Source: Bradyrhizobium elkanii USDA 76
GTDB taxonomy: Bacteria > Pseudomonadota > Alphaproteobacteria > Rhizobiales > Xanthobacteraceae
Direction of reading: 5' to 3'
Assembly (NCBI RefSeq): GCF_023278185.1
Contig: NZ_CP066356.1
Span: 6,254,001-6,318,000 of the forward strand
Length of the DNA stretch: 64,000 nt
Shown: positions 1 through 9,111 of the stretch, in pieces
How positions within the stretch are numbered: position 1 is the first letter of the stretch
How the letters are laid out: every line of letters starts with the position of its first letter
Program-made: the position numbers and the translations under genes
The notes under the pieces: model-generated
The model's database searches: none
Told to the model about the DNA's origin: nothing
What the model saw: the letters and a program-made list of their open reading frames with translations, nothing else

Positions 1-1018
1 GCAGGCCTGCGGCCTCACGCCGAAGCCGATCTTCGTCAACGCGCAGACCGCCTGGCGCATGCTGACCCAGCGCGACCCCAATGTGAACATGCTGCGCGCG
101 ACGATCGCAACCTTTGCGGCCGGGCTCGGCGGCGCCAATGCGATCACGGTGCTGCCGCACACGCTGGCGCTCGGCCTGCCTGACGACTTCGCCCGGCGCA
201 TCGCGCGCAACACCCAACTCGTGCTGCTCGATGAGTCCAACCTCGCCAAGGTCTCCGATCCCGCGGCCGGCGCCGGCGGCATCGAGACGCTGACCTCGCA
301 GCTCTGCGAGGCGGCGTGGACGCTGTTCCAGGAGATCGAGAAGGCCGGCGGCATCTTCGCCGCACTCGAGCAGGGGCTGCTGCAAAACAAGGTCGCGGCG
401 ACGCGATCGCTGCGCGAAACCAACGTGGCGAAGCGCCGCGACGTGCTGACCGGCGCCAGCGAATTCCCGGATCTGCGCGAGGCCGTCCCGGCGGTGCTGG
501 ATGTGAAACCATCGGCGCCGGCGTCGGTGGCCGATGCCAAGGTGAAGTTCGACGCCCTCGCACCGATACGGCTCGCCGAGCCGTTCGAGGCGCTGCGCGA
601 CAAGTCGGATGCCGCGCTCAAGGCGCATGGCGCACGGCCGAAGATCTTCCTGGCCAATCTCGGCACCGCCGCGGACTTCACGGCTCGCGCGACCTTTGCC
701 AAAAGTTTCTTCGAAACCGGCGGGATCGAGGCCATCGACAGCGAGGGCTTTGCCGACGCGGCTGTGCTGGCGGCGGCCTTCAAGGCCTCGGGCGCCACGA
801 TGGCGTGCATTTGTTCCTCGGATAAGGTCTATGCCGTCAGCGCCGCCGAGGCTGCCAAGGCCCTTCACGGCGCCGGAGCAAGGCATATCTATCTGGCAGG
901 GCGGCCCGGCGACCAGGAAGCGGCGCTGCGGGCGGCCGGCATCGGTGAGTTCGTCTTCGCCGGCGGTGATGCGCTGGCGACATTGCGCGAGGCCTATCGG
1001 CGGATGGAGCAGACATGA
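1..1018 (+). CDS. mutA: Methylmalonyl-CoA mutase small (beta) subunit, 5'-truncated by the window edge
   Basis: The reading frame is open from base 2, so the gene begins upstream; about 338 C-terminal residues are visible. The first two thirds carry mutase TIM-barrel sequence ([20 protein letters not shown], then SDPAAGAGG). The last ~130 residues have the flavodoxin-like fold of a B12 domain but lack the DxHxxG cobalamin motif, as expected for the non-catalytic subunit. With the large subunit it forms the heterodimer that isomerises methylmalonyl-CoA to succinyl-CoA in propionate and branched-chain amino-acid breakdown. Its stop overlaps the next start (ATGA). Identity is secure; only the missing start is unknown. 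Confidence 0.95.
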   Translation, partial: QACGLTPKPIFVNAQTAWRMLTQRDPNVNMLRATIATFAAGLGGANAITVLPHTLALGLPDDFARRIARNTQLVLLDESNLAKVSDPAAGAGGIETLTSQLCEAAWTLFQEIEKAGGIFAALEQGLLQNKVAATRSLRETNVAKRRDVLTGASEFPDLREAVPAVLDVKPSAPASVADAKVKFDALAPIRLAEPFEALRDKSDAALKAHGARPKIFLANLGTAADFTARATFAKSFFETGGIEAIDSEGFADAAVLAAAFKASGATMACICSSDKVYAVSAAEAAKALHGAGARHIYLAGRPGDQEAALRAAGIGEFVFAGGDALATLREAYRRMEQT

Positions 1019-1485
1019 GCGCAGAGACACCAGCGACACCCGTTCTGACCGGCGGCTGCCAGTGCGGCGCCGTCCGATTTGCCGTCTCGGCGGCACCGAC
1101 CCGGATCAGCATCTGCCACTGCCGGATGTGCCAGAAGGCGTCCGGCGCGCCATTTGCCTCCTTCGCCGACATCGATCGCAACGACTTCAAATGGACCCGC
1201 GGCAAGCCCGCCGCGTTCAGATCCTCCTCGATCGCCGAGCGCGACTTCTGCGCGGCCTGCGGAACACCGCTCAGCTTCCGCCGCATCGACGGGCCGCGGA
1301 TCGAGATCATGACGGGCGCCTTCGACCGGCCCGACCGGGTGATACCGACGCAGCAATTCGGAACCGAGTCCCGCCACGGCTGGGTGGTCGGCATTGCCAA
1401 CCTGCCGAGCCAGACCACGATGCAGAATTACGGACCGGAGAAGATGGCGACGATCGTCAGCCATCAGCATCCGGACCATGATTGA
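1015..1485 (+). CDS. GFA / CENP-V family zinc-binding protein
   Basis: A 156-residue protein with the cysteine pattern of the GFA (Mss4-like) fold: GGCQCGAVRF at residues 13-22, CHCRMCQKASGAPF near 37-50 and FCAACGTPL near 80-88. These cysteines bind structural and catalytic-type zinc. The family includes S-(hydroxymethyl)glutathione synthase, but most members have no demonstrated reaction, so formaldehyde activation is only a possibility. The start overlaps the mutA stop by four bases, which indicates translational coupling. It lies between the two mutase subunit genes, an unusual place for a GFA protein; a role in mutase metabolism is not shown. Confidence 0.9.
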   Translation: MSAETPATPVLTGGCQCGAVRFAVSAAPTRISICHCRMCQKASGAPFASFADIDRNDFKWTRGKPAAFRSSSIAERDFCAACGTPLSFRRIDGPRIEIMTGAFDRPDRVIPTQQFGTESRHGWVVGIANLPSQTTMQNYGPEKMATIVSHQHPDHD

Positions 1486-1540
1486 GTTAGAAGCTACAGC
1501 GATTGATCGAATGCAATCGCCAGTTTGAGGAAGCCCAGGA

Positions 1541-3697
1541 ATGACCCGCATTCCCGATTTCGCCGATGTCGCCTTCCAGCCCGTTGCCACCACGGCCCCG
1601 GCTGCGAGCGCCGAGCCGTGGCTGACGCCCGAGGGCATCCCGGTCAAATCCGTCTACGGCGAGGCCGATCTCGAAGGCATCGACTTCCTCGAGACCTGGC
1701 CGGGCATCGCGCCCTATCTGCGCGGCCCCTACCCGACCATGTATGTCAACCAGCCCTGGACCATCCGGCAATATGCCGGCTTCTCCACGGCGGAGGATTC
1801 CAACGCGTTCTACCGCCGTAACCTCGCCGCGGGGCAGAAGGGCCTCTCGGTCGCGTTCGACCTCGCCACCCACCGCGGCTATGACTCGGATCATCCGCGC
1901 GTCTCCGGCGACGTCGGCATGGCCGGCGTCGCGATCGATTCCATCTACGACATGCGCACGCTGTTCGCCGGCATCCCGCTCGACCAGATGAGCGTGTCGA
2001 TGACCATGAACGGCGCGGTGCTGCCGATCCTCGCGCTGTTCGTCGCCGCCGCCGAGGAACAGGGCGTGCCGCCGGAGAAACTGTCGGGCACCATTCAGAA
2101 CGATATTCTGAAAGAGTTCATGGTGCGCAACACCTATATCTATCCGCCCGCGCCCTCGATGCGGATCATCTCCGACATCTTCGCCTACACCTCGCAGCGG
2201 ATGCCGAAATACAACTCCATTTCCATTTCCGGCTACCACATGCAGGAGGCCGGCGCGACGCAGGACCTCGAGCTCGCCTATACGCTGGCCGACGGCGTCG
2301 AATATCTGCGCGCCGGGCTTGCAGCGGGCCTCGACGTCGACCGCTTTGCGCCGCGGCTGTCGTTCTTCTGGGCGATCGGCATGAACTTCTTCATGGAAGT
2401 CGCCAAGATGCGCGCCGCGCGGCTGCTCTGGGCCAAGCTGCTGAAGCAGTTTAATCCGAAGGACCCGCGCTCGCTGTCGCTGCGCACGCATTGCCAGACC
2501 TCGGGCTGGTCGCTGACCGCGCAGGACGTGTTCAACAACGTGATGCGCACCACGATCGAGGCGATGGCGGCAACGCAAGGCCACACCCAGTCGCTGCACA
2601 CCAACGCGCTCGACGAGGCCCTGGCGCTGCCGACCGACTTCTCGGCGCGCATCGCCCGCAACACCCAATTGTTCCTGCAGCAGGAGAGCGGCACCAACCG
2701 CATCATCGATCCCTGGGGCGGCTCCTATTATGTCGAGCGGCTGACCCGCGATCTCGCGCAGAAGGCCTGGGGGCACATCCAGGAGGTCGAGGCGCTCGGC
2801 GGCATGGCCAAGGCGATCGAGGCCGGCGTGCCGAAGCTGCGGATCGAGGAAGCCTCCGCCAAGACCCAGGCGCGCATCGATGCCGGCCGGCAGGCGGTGA
2901 TCGGCGTCAACAAGTTCAAGCCGGAGAACGAGAAGGCGATCGACGTGCTGAAGGTGGAGAACTCCACCGTGCGGCGGCTGCAGATCGACAAGCTGGCGCG
3001 GCTCAAGAAGGAGCGCAACCAGAAGGACGTCGATGCGGCGCTCGCCGCCCTCACGCGCTCGGCGGGCGAAGGCAACGGCAATTTACTGGCGCTGGCCATC
3101 GACGCCGCGCGCGCCAAAGCCACCGTCGGCGAGATTTCGGACGCGATGGAAAAGGTGTTCGGCCGCCACCGCGCCGAAATCAAGTCCATCACCGGCGTCT
3201 ACAAGCGAGAGGCAGCGGCGATGTCCAACAAGGTCGAAAAGGTGCAGGCGCTGATCGATGCGTTCGAGGAAGCCGAGGGCCGCCGCCCGCGCATCCTGGT
3301 CGCCAAGATCGGCCAGGACGGCCATGACCGCGGCCAGAAGGTGATCGCATCCGCGTTCGCCGATGTCGGCTTCGACGTCGATATCGGGCCGCTGTTCGCG
3401 ACCGCCGACGAAGCCGCGCGGCAAGCGGTTGAGAACGACGTCCACATCCTCGGCGTCTCCTCGCTTGCCGCGGCGCATCTCACCGCGGTGCCGGAATTGA
3501 AGGCGGCGCTGAAGAAGCACGGCCGCGAGGACATCATGATCATCATCGGCGGCGTGGTGCCGCCGCAGGATTACGACGCGCTGTATGCGGCCGGCGCCGA
3601 GGCGATCTTCCCGCCGGGCACCGTGATCTCGGATGCCGCTGAGGAGCTGATCCACAAGCTCAATGCTCGGCTCGGCCACAGCGCGGCGGCGGAGTAG
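1541..3697 (+). CDS. mutB: Methylmalonyl-CoA mutase large (alpha, catalytic) subunit
   Basis: This 718-residue protein has the usual family length. An N-terminal substrate-binding TIM barrel contains [20 protein letters not shown] and [12 protein letters not shown]. The C-terminal cobalamin domain (about residues 580-710) contains GQDGHDRG, whose His595 is expected to be the lower axial ligand of base-off adenosylcobalamin. It catalyses the reversible radical rearrangement of (R)-methylmalonyl-CoA to succinyl-CoA. Unlike MutA, it keeps the DxHxxG motif. A 55-bp gap separates it from the GFA gene, and meaB follows one gene later, consistent with a propionyl-CoA pathway cluster. Confidence 0.97.
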   Translation: MTRIPDFADVAFQPVATTAPAASAEPWLTPEGIPVKSVYGEADLEGIDFLETWPGIAPYLRGPYPTMYVNQPWTIRQYAGFSTAEDSNAFYRRNLAAGQKGLSVAFDLATHRGYDSDHPRVSGDVGMAGVAIDSIYDMRTLFAGIPLDQMSVSMTMNGAVLPILALFVAAAEEQGVPPEKLSGTIQNDILKEFMVRNTYIYPPAPSMRIISDIFAYTSQRMPKYNSISISGYHMQEAGATQDLELAYTLADGVEYLRAGLAAGLDVDRFAPRLSFFWAIGMNFFMEVAKMRAARLLWAKLLKQFNPKDPRSLSLRTHCQTSGWSLTAQDVFNNVMRTTIEAMAATQGHTQSLHTNALDEALALPTDFSARIARNTQLFLQQESGTNRIIDPWGGSYYVERLTRDLAQKAWGHIQEVEALGGMAKAIEAGVPKLRIEEASAKTQARIDAGRQAVIGVNKFKPENEKAIDVLKVENSTVRRLQIDKLARLKKERNQKDVDAALAALTRSAGEGNGNLLALAIDAARAKATVGEISDAMEKVFGRHRAEIKSITGVYKREAAAMSNKVEKVQALIDAFEEAEGRRPRILVAKIGQDGHDRGQKVIASAFADVGFDVDIGPLFATADEAARQAVENDVHILGVSSLAAAHLTAVPELKAALKKHGREDIMIIIGGVVPPQDYDALYAAGAEAIFPPGTVISDAAEELIHKLNARLGHSAAAE

Positions 3698-3732
3698 CGC
3701 TGCCGCATCCCCTCTCCTTTCAGGAGCTTTCC

Positions 3733-4533
3733 ATGCGCGCCGCTCGCTCGATGACGCCTGTCCGCATCATGGGTCTTGCCGGCGTGCTCGCCTTCCTCTG
3801 GCTTCCGGCACGCGCCGCCGATCCCAAGCCTGACGCCACGATCAAGAATGCGAGCATCGAGGCGAGCGTCTATCTCGACGACAAGATCAAGGCGGACGCG
3901 GCGCTGGCGGCCGATTGCCTCGCCGAAGGCCGGAAATGGATCGACAAGAACGCGGCGGAGGCGGCGTCCGCGCGGAAGAATGAGCCTGAGCTTTTCAGGG
4001 ACCGCGGCGGCTACTCGTTCGAACGCAAATACTCGGAGCGCTCGGTCGTCGACGGTCGCTATGTGAGCGTGCTGCGCGATGACTACATGGACACCCACGG
4101 CGCGCATCCGAACTCCGACGTCAACACCATCCTGTGGGACACGACGGCGAAGAAGCGCATCAGCATCCGTCCCTTCTTCACCGAGACAGCGGACAACGGC
4201 CCGACCCTGACAGCGATGCGCAAGGCCGTCATCGCCGCGCTGAACACCGAGAAGAAGCGGCGCGGCGCCGGCGAGACGGCGACCACCGAATGGTACAAGG
4301 AGTTGAAGCCGACCCTGCTCAAGATCGGCGCCGTGACGCTGGCGCCGTCGACCGTATCAGGCAAGAGTTCCGGCCTCACCTTCCACTACCCGCCCTATGC
4401 CGTCGGCCCCTACGCCGAAGGCCAGTATGTCGTCTTCGTGCCGTGGGAGACGCTGAAGCCGTATCTGACGGCGGAAGGCGCGAATATCTTCGGCGGCGCG
4501 CGGCCGAAGGCCGACACCGACGATCGGCAATAG
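3733..4533 (+). CDS. Secreted RsiV-like / DUF3298 domain protein
   Basis: A 266-residue protein preceded by a good ribosome site (caggag) six bases before the ATG. Residues 1-29 form a signal peptide ending at ARAADP. The rest resembles the RsiV/PdaC C-terminal fold: a YVSVLRDDYMDTHGAHPN segment followed by TILWDTTAKKRISIRPFF is typical of DUF3298. In Bacillus RsiV this fold binds lysozyme, but this protein has no transmembrane or anti-sigma part, so only a periplasmic binding or enzyme role can be suggested. It sits 35 bp after mutB and 78 bp before meaB in the same direction. Confidence 0.8.
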   Translation: MRAARSMTPVRIMGLAGVLAFLWLPARAADPKPDATIKNASIEASVYLDDKIKADAALAADCLAEGRKWIDKNAAEAASARKNEPELFRDRGGYSFERKYSERSVVDGRYVSVLRDDYMDTHGAHPNSDVNTILWDTTAKKRISIRPFFTETADNGPTLTAMRKAVIAALNTEKKRRGAGETATTEWYKELKPTLLKIGAVTLAPSTVSGKSSGLTFHYPPYAVGPYAEGQYVVFVPWETLKPYLTAEGANIFGGARPKADTDDRQ

Positions 4534-4611
4534 TGCTTCATCAACAGGCCGCGCCGGCACTGATCCGCGTTCCTCTCGCCTGCCATGGCCCAGCCGTTGT
4601 AAACCAAGACC

Positions 4612-5604
4612 ATGACCGCCTCGAAGCCCACCTCTCCCGACATCCGTGCCCTCGCCAAGGAGCTCCGCGCCGGCCACCGCGCCGCGCTGGCGCGGGCGAT
4701 CACGCTGGTCGAGAGCCGGCGCGGCGATCACCAGGCGGCGGCGCGCGAGCTGGTGCAGGCCCTGCTGCCCGACACCGGCAAGGCGGTGCGGGTCGGCATC
4801 ACCGGCTCGCCCGGCGTTGGCAAGTCGACCACGATCGATGCGCTCGGCATGTTCCTGATCGAGCGCGGCCACAAGGTCGCAGTGCTGGCGGTCGATCCCT
4901 CCTCGGCGCGCACCGGCGGCTCGATCCTCGGCGACAAGACCCGGATGGCGCGGCTCGCCGTCTCCGACCAGGCCTTCATCCGCCCCTCGCCCTCCTCGGG
5001 CACGCTCGGCGGCGTCGCGGCAAAGACCCGCGAGGCGATGCTGCTCTGCGAGGCCGCCGGCTTCGACGTCGTGCTGGTCGAGACCGTCGGCATCGGCCAA
5101 TCCGAGACCGCGGTCTGCGATATGACGGACTTCTTCCTGGCGCTGATGCTGCCGGGTGCCGGCGACGAGCTGCAGGGCATCAAGAAGGGCCTCGTCGAGC
5201 TCGCCGACATGATCGCGATCAACAAGGCCGACGGCGACAACCTCAAGCGCGCCAACCTCGCCGCCGCCGACTATCGCAGCGCGCTGCACATCCTCGCGCC
5301 GCGCTCCGAGCACTGGCATCCGCCGGTGGAGACCTATTCGGCCCTGACCGGCGCGGGGCTCGACCGGCTCTGGCAGAAGATCCTCGACCACCGCACCGCG
5401 ATGAATGCCTCGGGCGAGTTCGCCGGCCGCCGCAGGGAACAGCAGGTGAAGTGGATGTGGTCGATGCTGGAGAGCCGGATGATGGCGCGGCTGCGGTCGG
5501 ATGCCGCGATCCGCGCCAGGGTGAAGAAGATGGAGGCCGAGGTCGCGGCCGGCCGCATCTCGCCCGCGGTCGCCGCCGAACAGATCGCGGAGATGCTGCA
5601 TTGA
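4612..5604 (+). CDS. meaB: Methylmalonyl-CoA mutase-associated GTPase MeaB (G3E family)
   Basis: A 330-residue G3E P-loop GTPase. The Walker A motif GSPGVGKST lies at about residues 65-73, Walker B/switch sequence follows at VLVETVGIGQSE near 156-167, and the base-recognition NKAD lies near 204-207. MeaB gates adenosylcobalamin loading into methylmalonyl-CoA mutase and helps eject damaged cofactor. The C-terminal helical arm (KWMWSMLESRM onward) is the dimerisation region. The gene shares its last bases with the TTG start of the following peptidase gene. Context with both mutase subunits makes the assignment firm. Confidence 0.96.
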   Translation: MTASKPTSPDIRALAKELRAGHRAALARAITLVESRRGDHQAAARELVQALLPDTGKAVRVGITGSPGVGKSTTIDALGMFLIERGHKVAVLAVDPSSARTGGSILGDKTRMARLAVSDQAFIRPSPSSGTLGGVAAKTREAMLLCEAAGFDVVLVETVGIGQSETAVCDMTDFFLALMLPGAGDELQGIKKGLVELADMIAINKADGDNLKRANLAAADYRSALHILAPRSEHWHPPVETYSALTGAGLDRLWQKILDHRTAMNASGEFAGRRREQQVKWMWSMLESRMMARLRSDAAIRARVKKMEAEVAAGRISPAVAAEQIAEMLH

Positions 5605-6248
5605 GCGGCAGGCTGCGCATCCTCGTCACCGGCTTCGGGCCGTTTCCGGGTGCGCCGTTCAACCCGACCATGCCATTGGTGAAGCGCCTGAGCGCCCTGC
5701 GCCGCCCGGCCTTCGACGACGTCGCGCTGTCGAGCCACATCTTCGACGTCACCTACGCGGCCGTCGATCGCGAATTGCCGGAGCTGATCGCAAAACACCG
5801 CCCGCAGGCGCTGTTGATGTTCGGCCTCGCCGGCCGCACCGGCTATCTGCGGATCGAAAGCCGCGCCCGCAACGCGGTGACCACGCGCTTCCCCGATGCC
5901 GGCCGCCAGCATGCGCGGAAAGGATCGATCGAGGGCAGCGCCGATGCGCGCATGTTCGGGCCGCATACCGAAAAGCTGCTGCGCGCCGCGCTGGCGACCG
6001 GGATCGACGCGCGAGCCTCGCGCGACGCCGGCAGCTATCTCTGCAACTACCTGAGCTGGCGGGCGATCGAGGCCGTGAACGGCGACAATGACTTGCGCCT
6101 CGCGCAATTCGTCCACGTTCCGCCGCTCGCCCATGACGGAACGGCTGCACCCGGCAAATCACACATCACGCTGGAAGCGCTCGTCGATGCCGGCGAGGCG
6201 ATGCTGATGGAGCTGGTGAAACTGACCCGGCAGGCCTCGCGCGCGTGA
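5601..6248 (+). CDS. Pyroglutamyl-peptidase I family protein (peptidase C15)
   Basis: About 215 residues starting at a TTG that overlaps the meaB stop (TTGA). The N-terminus ILVTGFGPFPGAPFNPT is the C15 signature. GRTGYLRIESRARN supplies the expected glutamate region, and SYLCNYLSW contains the likely nucleophile Cys. A His in FVHVPP completes the probable Cys-His-Glu triad. Such enzymes remove N-terminal pyroglutamate from peptides in the cytoplasm. The frame is open upstream through meaB, so the start was chosen from homology and the overlap. Rhizobial members are somewhat divergent around the Cys, so substrate is not certain. Confidence 0.85.
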   Translation: MSGRLRILVTGFGPFPGAPFNPTMPLVKRLSALRRPAFDDVALSSHIFDVTYAAVDRELPELIAKHRPQALLMFGLAGRTGYLRIESRARNAVTTRFPDAGRQHARKGSIEGSADARMFGPHTEKLLRAALATGIDARASRDAGSYLCNYLSWRAIEAVNGDNDLRLAQFVHVPPLAHDGTAAPGKSHITLEALVDAGEAMLMELVKLTRQASRA

Positions 6249-6597
6249 GCGTGCGGATCGGGCGGTGCAAGTGCACGCCCTAGTTGGTATCCTCCAACTC
6301 ACGCGTCACCCGTAGACTCCAACAAATGCTAAAATTGGATCGAATGACGAGGTCTGCAACGGCCATTTGGTGTCGTCCCGGCGAAGGCCGGGATCCATAA
6401 CCACGAAAGATCATTGTTGCGCGCGTGATGACACCGAGGAACGACTGTTTGACAACGCGAAGCGGTTGCACCCGCGATTAACCCTACCGCCAACAATCGC
6501 CCCGCTGCGTCGGCGTGTTCACCATGCCGCGCCGCATTTCGCGCTACCACTCGACCCGCGAACGTCACCGCTCGCGAATGTTGCGAGGGCCTTGCCC
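6249..6597. other. Intergenic stretch with one REP-like palindrome
   Basis: No convincing gene is present. It contains a REP-like palindrome (separate entry) and AT-richer sequence. An in-frame extension of the following gene back to 6367 is open but has no family-like sequence, so the Tat-motif start at 6598 was preferred. Confidence 0.6.
6370..6400. repeat. REP-like palindrome
   Basis: TCCCGGC-GAAG-GCCGGGA forms a perfect 7-bp stem with a four-base loop (6376-6393), embedded in GTCGTCCCGGCGAAGG followed by CCGGGATCCAT. The same unit recurs at 29016-29035 and, inverted, near 29110-29130. It matches a REP-type repeat common between genes in Bradyrhizobium. Confidence 0.7.
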
Positions 6598-7971
6598 ATG
6601 GACGTCAACCGCCGCCATCTGATCGGAACAACCGCCGCCGGCGCAGCCGGCGCGCTTGCGATGTCGCCTGACGCTGCGCGTGCCGCCGCGCCATCGACCG
6701 GCTCGCTCGGCCGCGACGTCACGCAATATGGCGTGCGCCCCGGCAGCCCCGACGACCAGACTCGCAATCTGCAGCGCGCGATCGACGACGCCGCGCGGGC
6801 GCAGGTGCCGCTCGCCTTCCCGCCCGGCGTCTACCGCACCGGCCTGTTGCGGCTTGCCCCCGGCAGCCAGCTGATCGGCGTGCGCGGCGCCAGCCGTCTG
6901 GTGTTCAACGGCGGCGCTTCGCTGCTGGAAGGCGAAGGTGCCGGCGGCATCGTCCTGATGGGCCTCACCTTCGACGGCGGCAACATTCCGCTGCCGAACC
7001 GGCGCGGCCTCGTGCATTGCCTGTCCGGCCGCGACATCCGCATCACCGATTGCCGCTTCACCGGCAGCGGCGGCAACGGCATCTGGTTCGAGCAGATGTC
7101 GGGCGACGTCAGCAACAACGTGTTCACCGACATCGCGACCACGGCGCTGGTGTCGTTCGACGCGCTCGGCCTGATGGTGTCGCGCAACACCATCAAGGGC
7201 ACCAACGACAACGGCATCGAGATCCTGCGCACCGCGATCGGCGACGACGGCTCGATCGTCGCCGACAACCGCATCGAGGACATCAAGGCCGGCCCCGGCG
7301 GCTCCGGGCAGTACGGCAACGCCATCAACGCCTTCCGCGCCGGCAACGTGATCGTGCGCGGCAACCGCATCAAGAATTGCGACTTCTCGGCGGTGCGCGG
7401 CAACTCGGCCTCCAACATCCACATCACCGACAACAGCGTCAGCAATGTCCGCGAGGTGGCGCTGTATTCGGAGTTCTCGTTCGAGGCCGCTGTGATCGCC
7501 AACAACACCGTCGACGGCGCCGCGATCGGCGTCTCCGTGTGCAATTTCAACGAGGGCGGCCGCATCGCGGTGGTCCAGGGCAACATCATCCGCAACCTGC
7601 TGCCGAAGCGCCCTGAAGGCACCGATCCCAACGACGGCGCCGGCATCGGCATCTATGTCGAGGCCGACAGCACCGTGATCGGCAATGTGATCGAGAACGC
7701 GCCGACCTTCGGCATCGTCGCCGGCTGGGGCAAGTACCTGCGCGACGTCGCGATATCGGGCAACGTGGTCCGCAACGCCTTCGTCGGCATCGGCGTCTCG
7801 GCGGTGCCAGGCGCCGGCACCGCGCTGATCAACAACAACATGATCTCGGAAACCCCGCGCGGCGCGGTGGTCGGGCTCGACCACGCCCGCCCGGTCACGC
7901 CGGACCTGTCGGCCGGCGGCGCCCAGCAATATGCGCAGCTCGTGGTCGGCGCGAACGCGGTGCGGCGCTAG
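6598..7971 (+). CDS. TIGR03808-type Tat-exported right-handed beta-helix protein
   Basis: A 457-residue protein. MDVNRRHLIGTTAAGAAGAL gives a twin-arginine signal with cleavage expected near residue 30 (DAARA). The mature part is a parallel beta-helix: repeated turns rich in N-x-I/V and G (for example GNVIVRGNRIKNC, ASNIHITDNSVSN, VIANNTVDGAAIG) resemble pectate-lyase/periplasmic copper-binding-type repeats. A polysaccharide-binding or lyase role is plausible but no catalytic site was identified. The family is found mainly in Bradyrhizobium relatives beside the small TIGR03809 protein, which is here convergent downstream. The exported, folded state suggests a periplasmic or outer-surface function. 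Confidence 0.85.
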   Translation: MDVNRRHLIGTTAAGAAGALAMSPDAARAAAPSTGSLGRDVTQYGVRPGSPDDQTRNLQRAIDDAARAQVPLAFPPGVYRTGLLRLAPGSQLIGVRGASRLVFNGGASLLEGEGAGGIVLMGLTFDGGNIPLPNRRGLVHCLSGRDIRITDCRFTGSGGNGIWFEQMSGDVSNNVFTDIATTALVSFDALGLMVSRNTIKGTNDNGIEILRTAIGDDGSIVADNRIEDIKAGPGGSGQYGNAINAFRAGNVIVRGNRIKNCDFSAVRGNSASNIHITDNSVSNVREVALYSEFSFEAAVIANNTVDGAAIGVSVCNFNEGGRIAVVQGNIIRNLLPKRPEGTDPNDGAGIGIYVEADSTVIGNVIENAPTFGIVAGWGKYLRDVAISGNVVRNAFVGIGVSAVPGAGTALINNNMISETPRGAVVGLDHARPVTPDLSAGGAQQYAQLVVGANAVRR

Positions 7972-7972
7972 C

Positions 7973-8044
7973 GCATGATCCGGACAAGCGCGAAGCGGTT
8001 TTCCCTCGCGACCAACGTGGAACGCGTTTGCGCGGGGATCATGC
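7973..8044. repeat. 72-bp imperfect palindromic repeat, copy 1
   Basis: Begins GCATGATC and ends GATCATGC with the internal block CGAAGCGGTTTTCCCTCGCG. A copy of the same length lies inverted at 25460-25531, and a shorter 46-bp version at 17924-17969. It starts one base after the preceding stop codon, a typical position for such repeats, and may fold as a transcript-end hairpin. Confidence 0.8.
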
Positions 8045-8069
8045 TCAAAAAATAAGCGAGAGCGGTCGC

Positions 8070-8564
8070 CTACAGCGCGTTGCGCAGCAGCGGATAGCGC
8101 CGCTGGATGGTGTCGAGATCGAGCACCGGCGGCCGCACCGCCGGAGGGGGCATCTCCAGCGGCGGCGCGTCGGCCACGGTGAGCGGCTGCTCCAGCACTT
8201 CCGTCGCCGTCTCCAGCGCGGCCGCGACCGCGGTCATGGCGGCCTCCGCCAATGTCGCGGCCTCCGACCGCCGCTCCGGCACTGGCGAGATATCGCGCGG
8301 CGGCAGTTTCGACCTGCCGCGGCCGAGCCAGGACAGATCGATCGGCGAATTGTCGAGCGAGGCTTCGCGCGACAGCAATTCGCGCCAGATGTCGACCGCG
8401 GCGCGGGCTTCCCTGATGTTCTCGAGAAAAGCCTGCTCGCTGTGATAGCGGCGCCAGCGCCCGGTCTCGAACAGTTCGGTAAGGTGCTCCAGCCTTTGCT
8501 CGGCGAGGTTGCACCAGCGTGCAACGATCTCCTGGCCTCTGGCCACGTCGGTCCGATGTGTCAT
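8070..8564 (-). CDS. TIGR03809-type small protein, partner of the Tat beta-helix protein
   Basis: A 164-residue cytosolic-looking protein without signal peptide or membrane segment. The N-terminal ~75 residues are helical (ARWCNLAEQRLEHLTELF, then FLENIREARAAVDIWREL) and likely form a coiled or helical bundle. The C-terminal half is Pro/Ala-rich, ending in DTIQRRYPLLRNAL. It recalls the TIGR03809 family, whose members are found next to TIGR03808 genes. Here the two genes converge, separated by a palindromic repeat. Function is unknown. Confidence 0.8.
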   Translation of the reverse strand: MTHRTDVARGQEIVARWCNLAEQRLEHLTELFETGRWRRYHSEQAFLENIREARAAVDIWRELLSREASLDNSPIDLSWLGRGRSKLPPRDISPVPERRSEAATLAEAAMTAVAAALETATEVLEQPLTVADAPPLEMPPPAVRPPVLDLDTIQRRYPLLRNAL

Positions 8565-8889
8565 TCAAGTTGCCCGCAGGAAAAGAAACGGACGCAGACG
8601 CAACCGAACCGAATCAACTGGACGTGACGCCGATATTCTGTGGAAAAGGTAAATAAAGTCTAACTAAATTCTTAATCGCGAAGGGGCGATCGAAGAAGTC
8701 CGCTCGACTACGGAGTTTCGCGCTCGAACTGCCTCAAGTCATCGACTTGCCGTGGTGGCGATGCGCACCGCTCCCGGGGCGGAATGATCCACAGCAAACC
8801 GTCGCCGCCGTCGCGCACGCATATGTCCATCCCGCGCGATCGGTCGGCGCCATCGCGCCGCGCACGGTCAAGTCCGTCATGCAAGGGTG

Positions 8890-9002
8890 CCTCAAAATGA
8901 AAGACCCGTCCGGGGGGACAACCGGACGGGTCAAAGCCATATGGGCGCTTGGGGTGGATGGGCGCTCGCGCCTGATATAGCCGGGGAGGGATAAACCGCT
9001 CC
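8890..9002 (-). ncRNA. Candidate trans-acting small RNA
   Basis: On the minus strand a TTGAAC box (9039-9034) and a CTTATG box (9014-9009) are 19 bases apart, placing a start near 9002. The transcript would carry a pyrimidine stretch CCCTCCCC (anti-Shine-Dalgarno-like), a small hairpin GGCGC-GA-GCGCC (8972-8961), and would end in an 11-bp perfect stem followed by TTTCATTTT. This layout resembles rhizobial small RNAs with exposed CCTCC loops. It is inferred from signals only; no homology is claimed. Confidence 0.45.
8894..8932 (-). terminator. Rho-independent terminator of the candidate small RNA
   Basis: GACCCGTCCGG pairs perfectly with CCGGACGGGTC across an 8-base loop (8903-8932). Read on the minus strand the stem is followed by TTTCATTTT, which fits intrinsic termination; on the plus strand no T-run follows. 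Confidence 0.65.
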
Positions 9003-9111
9003 CACACACATAAGTCGTGAGAGGAAGGCGGACGTTCAAATCGCCGGCGATTTTTTTAACCTTGTCGCGCCGCGGTTCCATCGCACCGTTGCCCGCGTTC
9101 GGTGTCGAAAA

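Larger units (their letters stand above)
8565..9111. other. Gene-poor stretch holding a candidate small RNA
   Basis: Open frames here have poor codon character and no family resemblance. The stretch contains an AT-rich segment near 8640-8690 upstream of the TIGR03809-type gene and a hairpin-bounded segment from about 8890 to 9003 that may encode a minus-strand small RNA (separate entries). A short palindrome followed by seven T residues lies at 9038-9057. Confidence 0.5.

Noticed and set aside
6565-8568. 667-codon minus-strand open frame over the beta-helix gene
   Set aside because: Its sequence is a GC-driven shadow of the plus-strand gene, with no domain and a Gly/Asp/Val/His-rich composition.
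9038-9057. Plus-strand terminator from AAATCG-CCGG-CGATTT plus T-run
   Set aside because: The stem is only six pairs and there is no plus-strand gene to terminate; possibly chance.
8734-9081. 115-codon minus-strand open frame
   Set aside because: No ribosome site or domain; it runs through hairpins that fit an RNA better.
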